A DNA stretch of 64,000 nt from Castor canadensis (GCF_047511655.1 NC_133386.1:179449146-179513145); one strand, 5' to 3'; counted from the stretch's first letter, positions 44,190-55,288 are shown. Program-made: numbers and translations. The notes: a model not told the origin generated them from the sequence alone.

Positions 44190-45590
44190 GAGTGGTAGAG
44201 AATTCTAGTCATCCATCCAGAACCCCTTTCCCTTCTTTCACAGTATCAGCTCTTCATCCAGCCATGTACAATGTATTTCACAATCACCTCTTTCACAATT
44301 AGGTGTAATCATGGTTAACTAATTTCTCATATGGACCAAGTTTTCATCAATGGAATATGAGCAGAAGTGAGGTGTACCACTTGAGATATCTGGGAATGTC
44401 TTCTGCAAGTCTCTGTTCCACCCTCTCACTAGCTAGAATCTCAATTAACAATAACCCATATATTATGCAGCTGATGGCAACAACCCAGGAGACAGAGGAA
44501 GAATAACAACTTACAAGAGACATGGACTCCCTAATGACCAAGAGAAGCAGAGAGTTCTTCCCAACCTAAAATGCTCACAGCAGGAATATCATGTGAAAAA
44601 GAAACAGACACTTCTTAAACTGAAGTGAAAACATTGTTGCATTTCTGTTACAGCTGCCTCCTCTCACCTAACTCAGACACTGGAGCAACTGATGGTGAAG
44701 TCTCCATTTATTTAGAAAACTAGGTCAACAGATACTTTCACTCTAGTATTTTCTGGAAAGAACTCAAAGTCAGTACTCAGACCTTCCCCTGACCATGATC
44801 CAAGACTTCACAGGAAATAAGAAAGCAAAGATGTGAGTTCTTATTAGGTGGATTTGGGTTAAGAAGATGAGAAGGGGACTTTGTAAATACACTCATTCAT
44901 ATGGAAGGTGATACTTTTCTCATCAGATGAATTCATATCACAAACCCTTAGCCTTTGCCTGAAGTACTTTTGACTATGATTGTCGGGCTTCCTATCCAGG
45001 GGCACTGAAATTCTGATATTACAAGTCACTGACAGAAGATCTGCCACCTGCTGCACTTCCCTCCCACTAGGAAACTCTGAGGATATTAAGAGACAGTGAA
45101 AACTGACTTCAAAAGTGATCACACTGGACTGCCAAATTAAGAGGTGTGTCATTACCAAACGTTAGGGGAATGTGGCTGGTAACAAGTAGGACCATAATGC
45201 CCCTCTATTGTAAAATCTTCAATGAATTCTCTGCTGCTTTTAAAAGCAAATCTATACCCTTGAACAAGAGCTATAGGTCGGAATGATGTGGCCATTTGCA
45301 ACTTCATCTCAACCACCCACCCCTTTGTTACTACCTGAGTTTGCTCCTGCCTCACAGGCATTTCCCTTGCTTCTCTTTTGCACTAAGTTTTCTTCTGAAG
45401 GTCTCTCTGCCTGGATGGGTTCCTCCAAATTCTCCATCTCAGTCTTATTCATGGTTCTGATGAAAGCTACAAGGTCAATTCCTTGGGGAAGTTGTTATTG
45501 AACCTCAAGGGTAGGATAGAGCCCTTGTTTTATGTTCTCACGGGATCCCTGATAGCACTCGAGTATAATTAAACAATACTTTTTCTCACA
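44190..45590. other. Unassigned non-coding DNA
   Basis: Frames at 44347-45501 on both strands have no domain. Nothing else assigned. Confidence 0.4.
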
Positions 45591-45599
45591 TGGAATATT

Positions 45600-45722
45600 A
45601 GACTTATAGTCCCATGTAGACAGCAATGTATCTACTTTCTTACTGCTCTATCCCAGTACCTGACACAATGTATTAGGCCCTCAATAAATATGGAATGGAT
45701 GAACACATACATAAATGAAGGA
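45600..45722 (+). mobile_element. L2 3' end
   Basis: A cagcaatgtatctactttct block, tatcccagtacctgacacaa, tgtattaggccctcaataaa and tatggaatggatgaa follow the L2 3' terminus closely. Confidence 0.75.
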
Positions 45723-45724
45723 TG

Positions 45725-46175
45725 TCAGGGAATGAAAAAAAGAGGGGAAGACAAACAGATGCAGAAAAAAGGAGGAGCAAAGAGGATCAGCTTGCCACCT
45801 GATAGTGTAAATCACACATCAATGACATCCAGGGGACACACCCTTTACTTCCAATCCCGGAGACCTGCACTGACCTCTTCTCCATGTCCACCTAGTTATT
45901 TCAGATGTTAGCTAACTCATTTCATTCTCTGTGAAGAGCAGAAGTGGAATATACCTCACCTAATAGTAAACACAGTGAATTGAATCAGCAGTCTGAGTTT
46001 AGGGACAAATTGCATTTGGAAATTGTATTTATGCATCAAAAAAACTAATTACTGCCAAGTTCCACCTCAGTAGCACTTGATGATTTCATTATTGAATCTA
46101 ATTGCACTTCTATTCAGGATCAGGGTTTACTGTCTTTTAATTGATAATGGAAATTGATAATGGAAAGATACAAGG
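45725..46175. other. Unassigned non-coding DNA
   Basis: Contains a small direct repeat: ttgataatggaaa occurs at 46141 and again at 46154. Confidence 0.45.
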
Positions 46176-46179
46176 CATC

Positions 46180-46236
46180 TTTTTTTAGCTGATTTCTTTT
46201 TTTTTTTTTTTTTTTTCATTTTTTTAGCTGATTTCT
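46180..46236 (-). mobile_element. Poly(A)-only retroinsertion with 18-bp TSD
   Basis: The 18-mer tttttttagctgatttct is present at 46180-46197 and, identically, at 46219-46236. Only T19 and CA (46198-46218) lie between. On the minus strand this reads TSD, TG, A19, TSD. The TSD begins AGAAA, close to the L1 endonuclease preference. It looks like L1-type integration that left essentially only the poly(A) tail. Confidence 0.8.
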
Positions 46237-46506
46237 GACCCATGAAAAACAAAATAACCCTTCATCACTTTCAGGCCAAAATATAAATATTTATTTTCAT
46301 TTACCCATGCTGGGTAATCTTTTGGAGTCTGCTGGCCTCAAAACAGTAGGCATACTAGTTTGTAGCCACGTTCAGGAATATACCTAAACAACATAAACTT
46401 TCAAATCTGAAGTTCTCATCTTCAGAAAACCACAAATTCTTGTTTCTACAAACATCCACCATTGTCCTTCTGATATAAGAAGGGGACCGGTGGAAGATAC
46501 ATTTCT

Positions 46507-48340
46507 TTTTGTTTTGGGGTGGGGGGTGTGGAAAATTCAAGGACTTTATTTCTGGTCACTATCCCTCCCCCTTGATTCAAACATTGATATAAAATGAATA
46601 GAAACAAAACAAAAACATCAAGCCATGAAATTACCAACTAACCCTCAGCCACCTCCTCCCCAAATCACTCCCACATTAGGACACATGACTGATATTTACC
46701 CCCAACTCCTCCTATTAAGCCTTCTGTCCAGGGCTCTGCTCTTCCCTGAAGCCTTCACCTACCAGTGGGAGAGGGGGATAAACCTTGGAGAACTCTTATG
46801 TGTGGCACCTTGGTCCTCTGAGAATAAGTGGGGCAGAGGACACCAGGTAGGCTGCCATCATTCCAGCTTTTCTCATGGCCCCATTTATCCCTCCAAACCC
46901 AACAATATGGTTGAGCAGTGTCCAACACTTTGCTCTCTCTGGCCTCTCATTTTCACTGCCAAACCTTGAAGACCCTTAATGCCAACGTCACCATTCTCCT
47001 AGGATAGATCTCCTTGCTTTGGCAGATGACCCTGGCCAGGGCCCCTATCAGCCATAGGCTCCTGACCTAGAGTTAGGGGAACAGGTTTGGGGGAGGGGTG
47101 GGGGACCATTTATCCCATCTCTCACTCGAGGTAGGCAATCAACACCATCGTAACAACTCCCTCCAGCAGCACCTCCAGAAGTGACTGTAATGGGAACGCC
47201 TCCCTCAACAGCTCAGGCAACATGGACACAGGTGCTACGCAGATAAAACCACCTGCAGTGAATGGCAGAATCCAGCCAGGACCTGCACCTCCTGCAACTT
47301 CACTTCCCACTTCCCCTCCTTTAGTGAGAAGGGCACAGGCTATGCCTGCCAGTAGGCAGCTCCTATCACTATTAGTAATTGTAGACACATCGCCTGTTTT
47401 TTGCTGCAGCCAGGCTGGACTAAGATGGCAAAGTCCCCAACCTCATGGGGCACTTTACATAGCAGAACAGTCATTGTGGTCAGGATCCCCAGTCCTCTGC
47501 CCCCTCGAAAGGAAGCATAAATGGCCAGACCATCCATGAAGTTGTGTGCAGGTCTGAACCTGTTTTTTCTTCTTCAGGGTTCTAAAGTTTTACTGGCCCA
47601 TTCTTAGGCCCTATGCCTCCTTTCCTCTTCCACAGCTTTGCTTCTTCCTTTTCTTCTTCCTCTGAACTGAGCTTCTCCTTTGAAGAAAGCGGCTGTCTTC
47701 CACATCCGTGACGTCCATGTGTGTGACCACGTCCCAAGACTGTGTCATCACGTCCCAAGACTGTGTCCATGTCCCCCTTTTACATGTCTGACAAATTTCT
47801 CCACCACAAGGATAGCAACAGTTCCACTGAGAACTCACAGTCTCACAGATAGAATAGGACCCTGACCACTGTGGAAGTGTCCATGTCCAGAGCACGATGA
47901 CAATGAGCTGCCAGAGCACAAGGGCTAAGTGGCAGGAAGGCATCATCCAGGAGCCCCCGAGAAGCAACACTGAGCAAGATCTGGAGCAGAGAGGGGAATT
48001 TGACTCCACTGGGATGAGGAAGAGGACAAAAAATGGAGCAGCAGAGATCAGCACTGCGGCCCCCAGGGCATAGGTCCATAGGGTGACAGTGTCCAGGTCG
48101 TGCTTGACGCCTGGAACCCCAGACCCCCATAGCCTCCATGGCTATATTCATGGTCAGGTCCATGTCCTCTGCGGTGGAAGCTTTCATGGGAGTGGCCGTG
48201 CTATAGCCATGGTGCAAATCTCGTGTGAATGTCCACAGTCGTGACTGTGGGCATGCCCATACCAGATGCTCTCATGATTGTGGCCGTGGCATGGCGTGGC
48301 AGCTCTGGGATCCACTCACTTCCCAGTTTGCTCGAACGTG
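46507..48340 (-). pseudogene. SLC39A7: Processed pseudogene of SLC39A7 (ZIP7/KE4)
   Basis: Minus-strand frames match SLC39A7, the endoplasmic-reticulum/Golgi ZIP-family zinc exporter, in order and without introns. They include the histidine-rich region (about 48300-48130), a TM-region block with [20 protein letters not shown] (about 48050-47990), [14 protein letters not shown], the SSEEEEKEE linker (about 47660), the ZIP core with [17 protein letters not shown] (about 47450), and a C-terminus with [16 protein letters not shown] ending LIAYLE and a stop at 47122. The 3'UTR continues to an AATAAA (plus TTTATT, 46545-46550) and an A-rich tail (T-rich plus strand, 46502-46515). Decay is clear: blocks lie in three frames, the zinc-site motif reads CKVPHE instead of HEVPHE, and HNFTDG has become HNFMDG. 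The 5' part, including the signal peptide, is missing. The 10-mer atacatttct at 46497-46506 and 48345-48354 is a candidate TSD. The 5' edge is uncertain by about 40 bp. Confidence 0.93.
47728..47769 (-). repeat. 21-bp tandem duplication in the retrocopy's histidine loop
   Basis: Units cacgtcccaagactgtgtca(t) at 47728-47748 and cacgtcccaagactgtgtcc(a) at 47749-47769 differ by one base in 21. They lie where ZIP7 encodes the His/Gly/Ser-rich cytosolic loop, itself repetitive. Confidence 0.85.
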
Positions 48341-48359
48341 GCCAATACATTTCTCCATC

Positions 48360-49180
48360 CCCATTTGGAGAGTGCATGCTATCACTATCCTCCATCTCAG
48401 CACAGCTCTGTCTCCAGCTAGGACGGAGAGAACGGTGGATAAGTCTCACGGAGCCACTCGGCAGAAGGGTCATGGCCAGGTATCTAACTCACTCACCCAA
48501 CATGGGAACTGCAGCATCACCCATCACTCTAGTCCAGCCGTGTTCTAATGAAGTAAAGCATCCGATTTTCCCTGTTAACATTTCTTACTGAGTTGTCATT
48601 TTATAGAGGTAGTAAGGAGGGCAGCCAGTGCAGCAGTCAAAGCAAAAAGAAAAAATTAAACTATCTAAGTCTAACAGGAAGATCTCCATCCCCACCTACA
48701 CCCAGAAAGAAGGAACCTCTGTCTGTCTTCATGAGCTTTGGTTTAAAAAAAAGACCCAGAAAAATGTCACACAGGACTTGGGGGTATTTTCAATGTGGTG
48801 GCCTTCCTGACATCTCCATCAAAGGAAGAAAGGTTTTCTGGCTGACTGGCTGTCTTGTGTGTGTTTCCCTCTTATCATCAAACCCCTGGCCTCTCACATC
48901 TTTACCTCTTTTGAGTGCCTCTATTTGTCTCTATAGCCTGAGGTCTAAGCAGTCAGTCAGTTGGAGAGAGTTTGTAACCATGATGTGCTGAGATCTGAGG
49001 GCCAACAGGCAACTGGAGCACTAGGGCTCGTTCCTCTTTAGAAGAGGATGTTTTAGCGGGGCTCCCACTCTTCAGTCAGGCTCTTAATAGGCTTCACTCC
49101 CTGTTCCATTGTATCTTTCTCTCAGCAGAGAAGCTGAGGTACTCACCGCCTCTCTCTGTGTCTATCTCCATCTTAGTTAT
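48360..49180. other. Unassigned DNA upstream of the SLC39A7 retrocopy
   Basis: Frames at 48201-48991 overlap in several phases and show no family motif. I could not match 48360-48550 to the SLC39A7 message. Confidence 0.4.
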
Positions 49181-49185
49181 TTTGT

Positions 49186-49402
49186 CTCCTTCCTTCCTTT
49201 CTTTTTTCTTTCCTTCCTTCTATTTTTTCCCTCCCAGCCCCCCTCTCTCTGCCTCCCTCCCCTTGTCTTTCCCTCTACCTCCACCTCCTTCCCTCTATCT
49301 TTCATCTCTTTTTCTCTTAGTATGTGTATCTTTCATCCATCTCTCTCCCCCCCCCATCCCTCTCTGTGTCTCTATTTCTCTCTCCACTCCTTTTTCTCTT
49401 TA
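49186..49402. repeat. Polypyrimidine (C/T-rich) tract
   Basis: About 215 bp of nearly pure C and T on the plus strand (ttccttcctttc, ccctccc, ctctctcccccccc), interrupted by few purines. The long Ser/Pro/Leu/Phe frames at 49109-49447 are artefacts of this composition. Confidence 0.9.
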
Positions 49403-49404
49403 GA

Positions 49405-49922
49405 AAACCAAAGCACACCTGTGCAGGCTAAGCCACCTTTCCACTGATGCCCTAACACCTCCACAAGCTAGTGCTTTCCAGATCCCTCCTGTCCCTTTTC
49501 CCTAGAAATAGTCCTGGTTTGGCTTCTCTTCCCAGAGTTGACACTAACCCTATCCACGCCTTTGCTCCTGTTCTTGTGCTCTGCACAGCCTTCATCAGGT
49601 CCTGATAGCGGTTCTCCTGGTTCTTGTGTCTTCTTCTGTCCTTTTTCTCTACAATCACTCTAATATTTCCTTCTTTGACCTGCTTTACTGAGTAATCTAT
49701 CTGAGCTCATCCTTTCCCAGGAATCCTGAAACAACCATAGAGCAGCATCAACTAATACCAGTGCAAAGCAAATGGGTACATTTCTAAACTCACTTTTAGT
49801 AAGATTGCCCACTTGCTTCCTTCCCATTCACACAAGGATATTCCCAAATCCATATCCATTTGAAAGCTGAGAGATTTTGATAGTCCCTACAGGATCTATT
49901 TGAAAACATACACCCTGTAGTT
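49405..49922. other. Unassigned non-coding DNA
   Basis: Nothing recognised. Confidence 0.45.
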
Positions 49923-49925
49923 CAA

Positions 49926-50670
49926 AAAAAATGTTTATTAGCATATAATAGTTGTACAGAGATTTCATACATGTTTACAGTGTACCTTGGTTAGGTCACC
50001 CCAACTATCATTCTCCCTCATCCCCCTCCCCCTACATAAAATGATGTCAGCAGGATTTTTGTTGTTGTTGTCTTTTGTTTTATGGTTTTTGTTTGCAGTA
50101 CTGGGGCTTGAACTCAGGGCCTACACCTTGAGCCACTTCAACAGCCCTTTTTTGTGATGGATTTTTCGAGATAGGGTCTTTCAAACTATTTGCCCAGCTG
50201 GTTTTGAACCATGATCCTCCTGATCTCTGTCTCCTGAGTAGCTAGGATTACAGGCATGAGCCACTGGTGCCCAGCTCGGCAGGTTTTAATGTTCTGTCTT
50301 CATATATGTATATAAAGTACATCAGCCATCCTCACCATTCTTTACCCTACCCATTCACCCTCTCCTGCCACTCATATGCTCCCCCTAACAGGACCCATTT
50401 TACAGGTCCTTCATTATTTAAACATATAGTCGTTGTTCAAAAGGGTTTTGCCATGGTATTTCACCAGTGAATATATTGTACTTTAATCAGTCTAACCCCT
50501 TCTATTACTCTTCCTTACCCTTTCCTCCTTCTCCCTATTATTCTACAGCTTTCAGTGCATTTCATTGTCTTCTTCTTACATTGATGCAATCTATTCCAGT
50601 ATTATTCACTCTCTATCATTCTCTTTTCCTCTCCCTCCTCCCCTAGTCCTCTCAAACAGTTCCACTATTG
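49926..50670 (-). mobile_element. Old L1 3'UTR, antisense (left part of split element)
   Basis: Starts aatgtttattagcatataat, then ttgtacagagatttcataca, a tatcattctccctcatcccc pyrimidine tract (antisense of the L1 polypurine region) and cattattcactctctatcat to 50670. Interrupted by the SINE at 50061-50278 and, at 50671, by a younger plus-strand L1. The element resumes at 51257. Confidence 0.88.
50061..50278 (-). mobile_element. Composite B1-ID dimer SINE, antisense
   Basis: T/G-rich tail, ID-like module (gcagtactggggcttgaact ... gagccacttcaacagccc), then a B1-like module (gagatagggtctttcaaact ... aggattacaggcatgagcca). gcagg followed by a T-run flanks both sides (from 50050 and from 50279), a plausible TSD within the L1 3'UTR. 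Confidence 0.9.
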
Positions 50671-51256
50671 AAAACATATTAGCCATTCTGAGTGAGGTTA
50701 GCCTGGCCCAAAAGACCAAAAACTGTATGTTCTCCCTCATATGAGCACATTAGATCAAGGGCAAACACAACAAGGGGATTGGACTTTGAGCACATGATAA
50801 AAGCGAGTGCACACAAGGGAGATATGAGGATAGGTAAGACACCTAAAAAATTAGCTAGCATTTGTTGCCCTCAATGCAGAGAAACTAAAGCAGATACCTT
50901 AAAAGCAACTGAGGCCAATAGGAAAAGGGGACCAGGAAATAGAGAAAAGGTTAGATCAAAAAGAATTAACCTAGAAGGTAACACGCATGCACAGGAAATT
51001 AATGTGAGTCAACTCCCTGTATAGGTGTCCTTATTTCAACTAGCAAAAACCCTTGTTCCTTCCTATTATTGCTTATACTCTCTCTTCAACAAAATTAGAG
51101 ATAAGGGCAAAATAGTTTCTGCCGGGTATCAAGGGGGTAGGGGGGAGAGAGAGGGGGCGGAGTGGGTGGTAAGGGAGGGGGTGGGGGCAGGGGGGAGAAA
51201 TGACCCAAGCATTGTATGCACATATGAATAATAAAAAAATAAATAAAACATGTTAG
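50671..51256 (+). mobile_element. Young 5'-truncated L1 nested in an older L1
   Basis: The insertion (50683-51244) begins ccattctgagtgaggttagc at the end of ORF2 and carries the full 3'UTR, including the G-rich tract (51127-51200) and the end cattgtatgcacatatgaat with an A-rich tail. Repeats aaaacatattag (50671-50682) and aaaacatgttag (51245-51256) form a 12-bp TSD with one mismatch. Very similar to 17960-18560, so a recently active subfamily. Confidence 0.95.
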
Positions 51257-52200
51257 TTTGTCTTTTTTGATCTGTCTTCCACACAGAGAAAATATGCAAC
51301 CTTTGTCTTTCTGAGTCTGGCTTACTTTGCTTAACATGATGATCTGCAGTTCCATCTACTTACCTTCAAAGAACATTTCATTCTTCTATATGACTGAATA
51401 ATATTCCACAAGATGTATATATATTCCATTATATATATATATATAATCCATCCATCATTTCTAGGCCATCTGGGCTGTTTCCACAACTTGGCTATTATGA
51501 ATAGTTCTGCAATAAACATGGGTGTATAAGAAGCTCTATAATATCCTAGCTTACATTATTTTGGGTATATGCCCAGGAGTGGTATTGATGGATCATATAA
51601 TAGTTCTATTTTTAGTTTTTGAGGAACTTCCATACTGCTTTCCATAGTGGTTGTACTAGTTTACATTTTTATCAACAGTGTAGAAGTGTTCCTTTTCCCC
51701 ACATCCTCACCAGCATTTGTTGTTTGTGTTCTTAATGATAGCCATTCTGACTGGAGTGAGGTGAAATCTTAATTTGGGTTTTGATATGAATTTTCTTTAT
51801 TGGCCATTTGTAATTCCTTTGAAAAATTACAGTTCATTTCACTTGCCCATTTGTTTCTTCATTGGATCATTCGTTCTTTGGGGAGATTAGACTTTGAGCT
51901 CCCTGTAAATTCTGGTTATTAATCCCTTGTCAGATATATAACTGGCAAAAATTCCACTCTGTGGGCTGTCTCTTAAGTCTGGTGACTGTTTCCTTTGCTG
52001 TGCAGAAGCCGTTTAGTTTTATGTGGTCCCATTTGTCACTCCTTTCTCTTAATTGCTGAGCCACTAGAGATCTGGTCAGGAAGCTATTGCCTATGCCTAC
52101 GTGTGCCACTGTTATCCTGTTCTTTCCTGTAGTAGTTTCAAAGTTTCACTCCTTGCAATAAGATCTTTGATCCATGTTGAATTGATATAAAAACAGGGTG
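51257..52200 (-). mobile_element. Old L1 ORF2 3' part, antisense (right part of split element)
   Basis: Continues the minus-strand L1: ctgtcttccacacagagaaa, aagaacatttcattcttcta, atgaatagttctgcaataaa, gggtatatgcccaggagtgg, attggccatttgtaattcct, and to cttgcaataagatctttgat. These are the antisense of the ORF2 C-terminal coding region; the frame 51331-51519 retains FIIAKLWKQPRWP but is interrupted by a TA-rich expansion (51416-51446). Confidence 0.9.
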
Positions 52201-52204
52201 AGCC

Positions 52205-52985
52205 CCACCTGGCAGGGTTCTCAAGGCCTCTGCCCCCTCCAGTTCACAAGACAGACGACTGTGCTGACATTTGCCAAGGTGAATCTATTTTTTTTTAATC
52301 TTCTCCTTCATGCTAGTTTCCCCATCTCTTAATTGGGGTGCTTATTCTTGCCTCTGCTGCTTTTACGCTGAGAAGAAATCAATCAGGAATGACCAAAACA
52401 CTGTATGTCTATAAAACACAACACAGTAATCACATCTATTATAACTTTAAGAACCCACCAGGGCCTCCAAATCACTTGGGGAAAGCATTTTATATGTGAA
52501 TATAAATCACACCAACTGCTGCTCTCCCTTCATTTTTAAATCAGATCACTGCCAAATCTAAACAGCAAAGAAATAAGAAATTCAGACCATTCTCAGCTTG
52601 CTTATACCATTGAGTCTCTTCACCTCACTGAAGCTCAGTTTTCCCTACTAAGATGTGAGACTTCCCCAAGGATACTCATTCAGACCAACTTCACGATTGA
52701 GTGACAGTTTAAAAAATGTATAACACACACATATGCACACACAAAGAGTCACTGAAGTTGCTCTCCAAATGCTGAAAAGTTTTTTAAATGGAACTTGAAT
52801 TGTCTTGCATGAAGGAAAGACTTTTTAGAAACTAACTGAACTACAGATTTAATTGTGAAGAAGTTGATGAAACAGACCAGAAAGTAAAAGACCATCCTCT
52901 CATGCAAATATGTTTAGTCTCCTCTGTTTTCATCCAGTTACTATGTATTAGGCACCTGCTGGGAGGTAGTGGAAAGATTTTTTGG
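52205..52985. other. Unassigned non-coding DNA
   Basis: Nothing recognised. Confidence 0.45.
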
Positions 52986-52987
52986 AA

Positions 52988-53215
52988 AACAAAATGCTCT
53001 TGTTTCTGTTACTTATTAATTTAATTCTATGCCTTTGGCCAATTGCCTCAGCTCTCTAATCCTTAGTTTTCTCATCTGTTCAATGGGATTGTAACACTTC
53101 CTGCAGGCAGTTGTTTTGAAAATTAACTTAAGTATCCATAAATTACCTAGCACAGTCCCTGATGTATAGGAGACACTCAGTATGTTTAGCTGTTCTCATT
53201 GTCTGTTCCATGCAA
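52988..53215 (+). mobile_element. MIR SINE
   Basis: Sense order: atgcctttggccaattgcct, agttttctcatctgttcaat, gggattgtaacacttcctgc, ccataaattacctagcacag and gagacactcagtatg. Confidence 0.75.
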
Positions 53216-53433
53216 TGATGGGAGAAGATATGAATAAAAACAGTGCTGGTCCTCAAAGAGCACACCACCTGTAGGTAACACTTTCCTCTGAAATGTTTTC
53301 TTGTTTAGGAAACAAGATCCATGTTGTTAATATCTCATCTGGTACCAGATCACAACACTGCTGAATCACACACAGAAGAGGAACTCAGAAAGCAAGTGAA
53401 GCTTTCCTGAGGAAAAAGGGGGCCAACCCTGAA

Positions 53434-53634
53434 ATGCAAAACTGCATTATACCAATTATTCCTGATCCAGGCTGAGGTGTCTGGGTACAGTGGATAATTA
53501 GAGGCTGCCCCAGTCTCTGCACTGACATGACTAGTGCTATTTAATGTAATTACATTACAGTAAAATGATGAGTTTTCCCATAATTGGTAGTTACAGCATA
53601 ATTGTGACTACACAGAATATTAACACCCTAATTG
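53434..53634. promoter_or_regulatory. Candidate enhancer: cluster of homeodomain-type motifs
   Basis: Seen directly: an octamer-like ATGCAAA (53434-53440), TAATTA (53495-53500), the perfect 16-bp palindrome TAATGTAATTACATTA (53542-53557), and TAATTG at 53581-53586, 53599-53604 and 53629-53634. TAAT(T/G)-cored sites are the known targets of homeodomain proteins, and ATGCAAA resembles a POU site. The segment lies between MIR copies and is not itself a recognised repeat. Regulatory function is inference. Confidence 0.35.
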
Positions 53635-53871
53635 CCAAAGCCTTACAAAAACATCAGCTAGGTAAATGTTTCCCTTCTCTCTGGACAGCAAAATGAGAGA
53701 ACTGAAACTTTCCAGTACAGCCTCTCAAGTCTGTCCTTCTTCAATATTTGGTTGTGTCTCCCACTTTAACCCTCCTCAAGTACATTATCATACACTTTCC
53801 ACCTTCCTTCCCTGTTGAAACTTGCTCTGCAAAGCAGAAAGCATATGACAGATTAATTTCATTTACATGTA

Positions 53872-54010
53872 TTTTAAACAGTGCTTGGCTCAGAGTGAGG
53901 CAGACCTAGTTCAAGTCTTCTTGCCCACTTCATTTCAGTGTGATCTTGGCCTTGCTAAGTCTTAGTTTCTTCATCTGTACAAGGTAGCCTCATGGTACTA
54001 AAGGAGTGAT
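53872..54010 (+). mobile_element. MIR SINE
   Basis: Blocks gaggcagacctagttcaagt, cagtgtgatcttggccttgc and cttagtttcttcatctgtac. Confidence 0.75.
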
Positions 54011-54261
54011 TAAAACAGGCACTTAAGTAGTGGTCTGTGGATTTTTAGGACAAACAAAATGTTGTTCCCAAGATTATCCCATTTTAATAGGAAAATGGAA
54101 ACTTTTAATTAAGCTAGTTAAGGTTATTATTCAACAAATAGGTAAAGTATTTGAGGAAGTAGAAGAGGTTTTTCCAAAACTCCTTAAGTCATATAAAAGT
54201 TATTTGCCCAATTAAGAGATAAAATACTGTGATGGTTTAATGCACATCCCACAAACTCAAT

Positions 54262-54482
54262 GGCCCTTTCCAAACCCAAGATCTGCTATTTTCTAGCTGT
54301 GTGACTTTGGGCCAGCAACTTTACCCATCTGTGTTTTAGTCTACATCTACAAGATGGAATAATGTTAATTGTACTTCACTTCTGCAGTATTATAAGGATC
54401 AAGTTAGTTAAAACGTGTAAAGTTAACAGTGATGGGCATATTGTAAGCACTCAATAAGTGTTGGTATTATTATGATAATTAT
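54262..54482 (+). mobile_element. MIR SINE, well preserved
   Basis: Sense MIR from gatctgctattttctagctg through gtgtgactttgggccagcaa, ctacatctacaagatggaat, aaggatcaagttagttaaaa and tattgtaagcactcaataag to the terminal ttggtattatta. Confidence 0.85.
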
Positions 54483-55256
54483 TCTATTGACTGCTCATCT
54501 AATTGTGCCTTCACCAATGAAACAGAGGACAAAATCACTAGAACAAAAGAACATCCCCTGGTTTCAGGAAAGCTACAAATGCAAACAGAGACAAAATGGG
54601 AGGTCTGTAGTTTTATAGAATCAACAACTCATCTTTATGATAAATGTCACACTCTAAGAGTCATTATGAAAAAAAGCCTTTTCAAAGTTCCACCAATGAT
54701 GTGAAAGTGTTAATGTCTCTTTTTTTAACATTGCTATTAATATATATTAGTTGTACAGGGTGTTTCACTGTGACATTTCCAAATATGTGTACAATATACC
54801 CCAGTTTGGTTCATTTCTTCCAGTGTTAAAATGACTTTGACAGGTTTCAATGTTCCATATTAATACACAGATAGAAAATGCAGCACCAAATTCACCCTCC
54901 TTTACTCTCTTCATTTACCTTATCCACTAATACCCTCCCCTTGTCATGACCTGTTTTACATTTCAGTCCTTTATTGTCCTTTATCTGTTCATTGTTCCAT
55001 GGGATTTTGCCTTGGTATTTTACCTGTAAATATATTGTCTATGATCAGTCTAATCCCCTCTATTATTCTTCCTTATCCTTTTCTCCTATCCCGTATTGTT
55101 CAACAGTTTTCAGTGTGTCTCATTATGTCTTGTTCTTATACAAATGTGATGTATTTCAATATTATTCACTCTCTATCATTCCTTTCTTCCTTTCCTCCTC
55201 CCTTAGTCTCCTCTAAAAGTCCCACTTTTGGAAACATATTCAGTGTGTATATGTGT

Positions 55257-55258
<2 letters not shown>

Positions 55259-55288
<30 letters not shown>
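55259..55288. repeat. (GT)n microsatellite
   Basis: About 15 GT units inside the antisense L1. Confidence 0.95.

Noticed and set aside
47122-48217. Intact zinc transporter gene
   Set aside because: Homologous blocks alternate among three frames with stops, and key zinc-site residues are changed.
49109-49447. Leucine/serine/proline-rich 112-codon frame as a membrane protein
   Set aside because: It is produced by a polypyrimidine tract; other frames there give equally biased peptides.
50683-51024. 110-codon frame at 50692-51024 as a conserved gene because a near copy exists at 17972-18154
   Set aside because: Both are the same stretch of L1 ORF2 end and 3'UTR; the similarity reflects a shared L1 subfamily.
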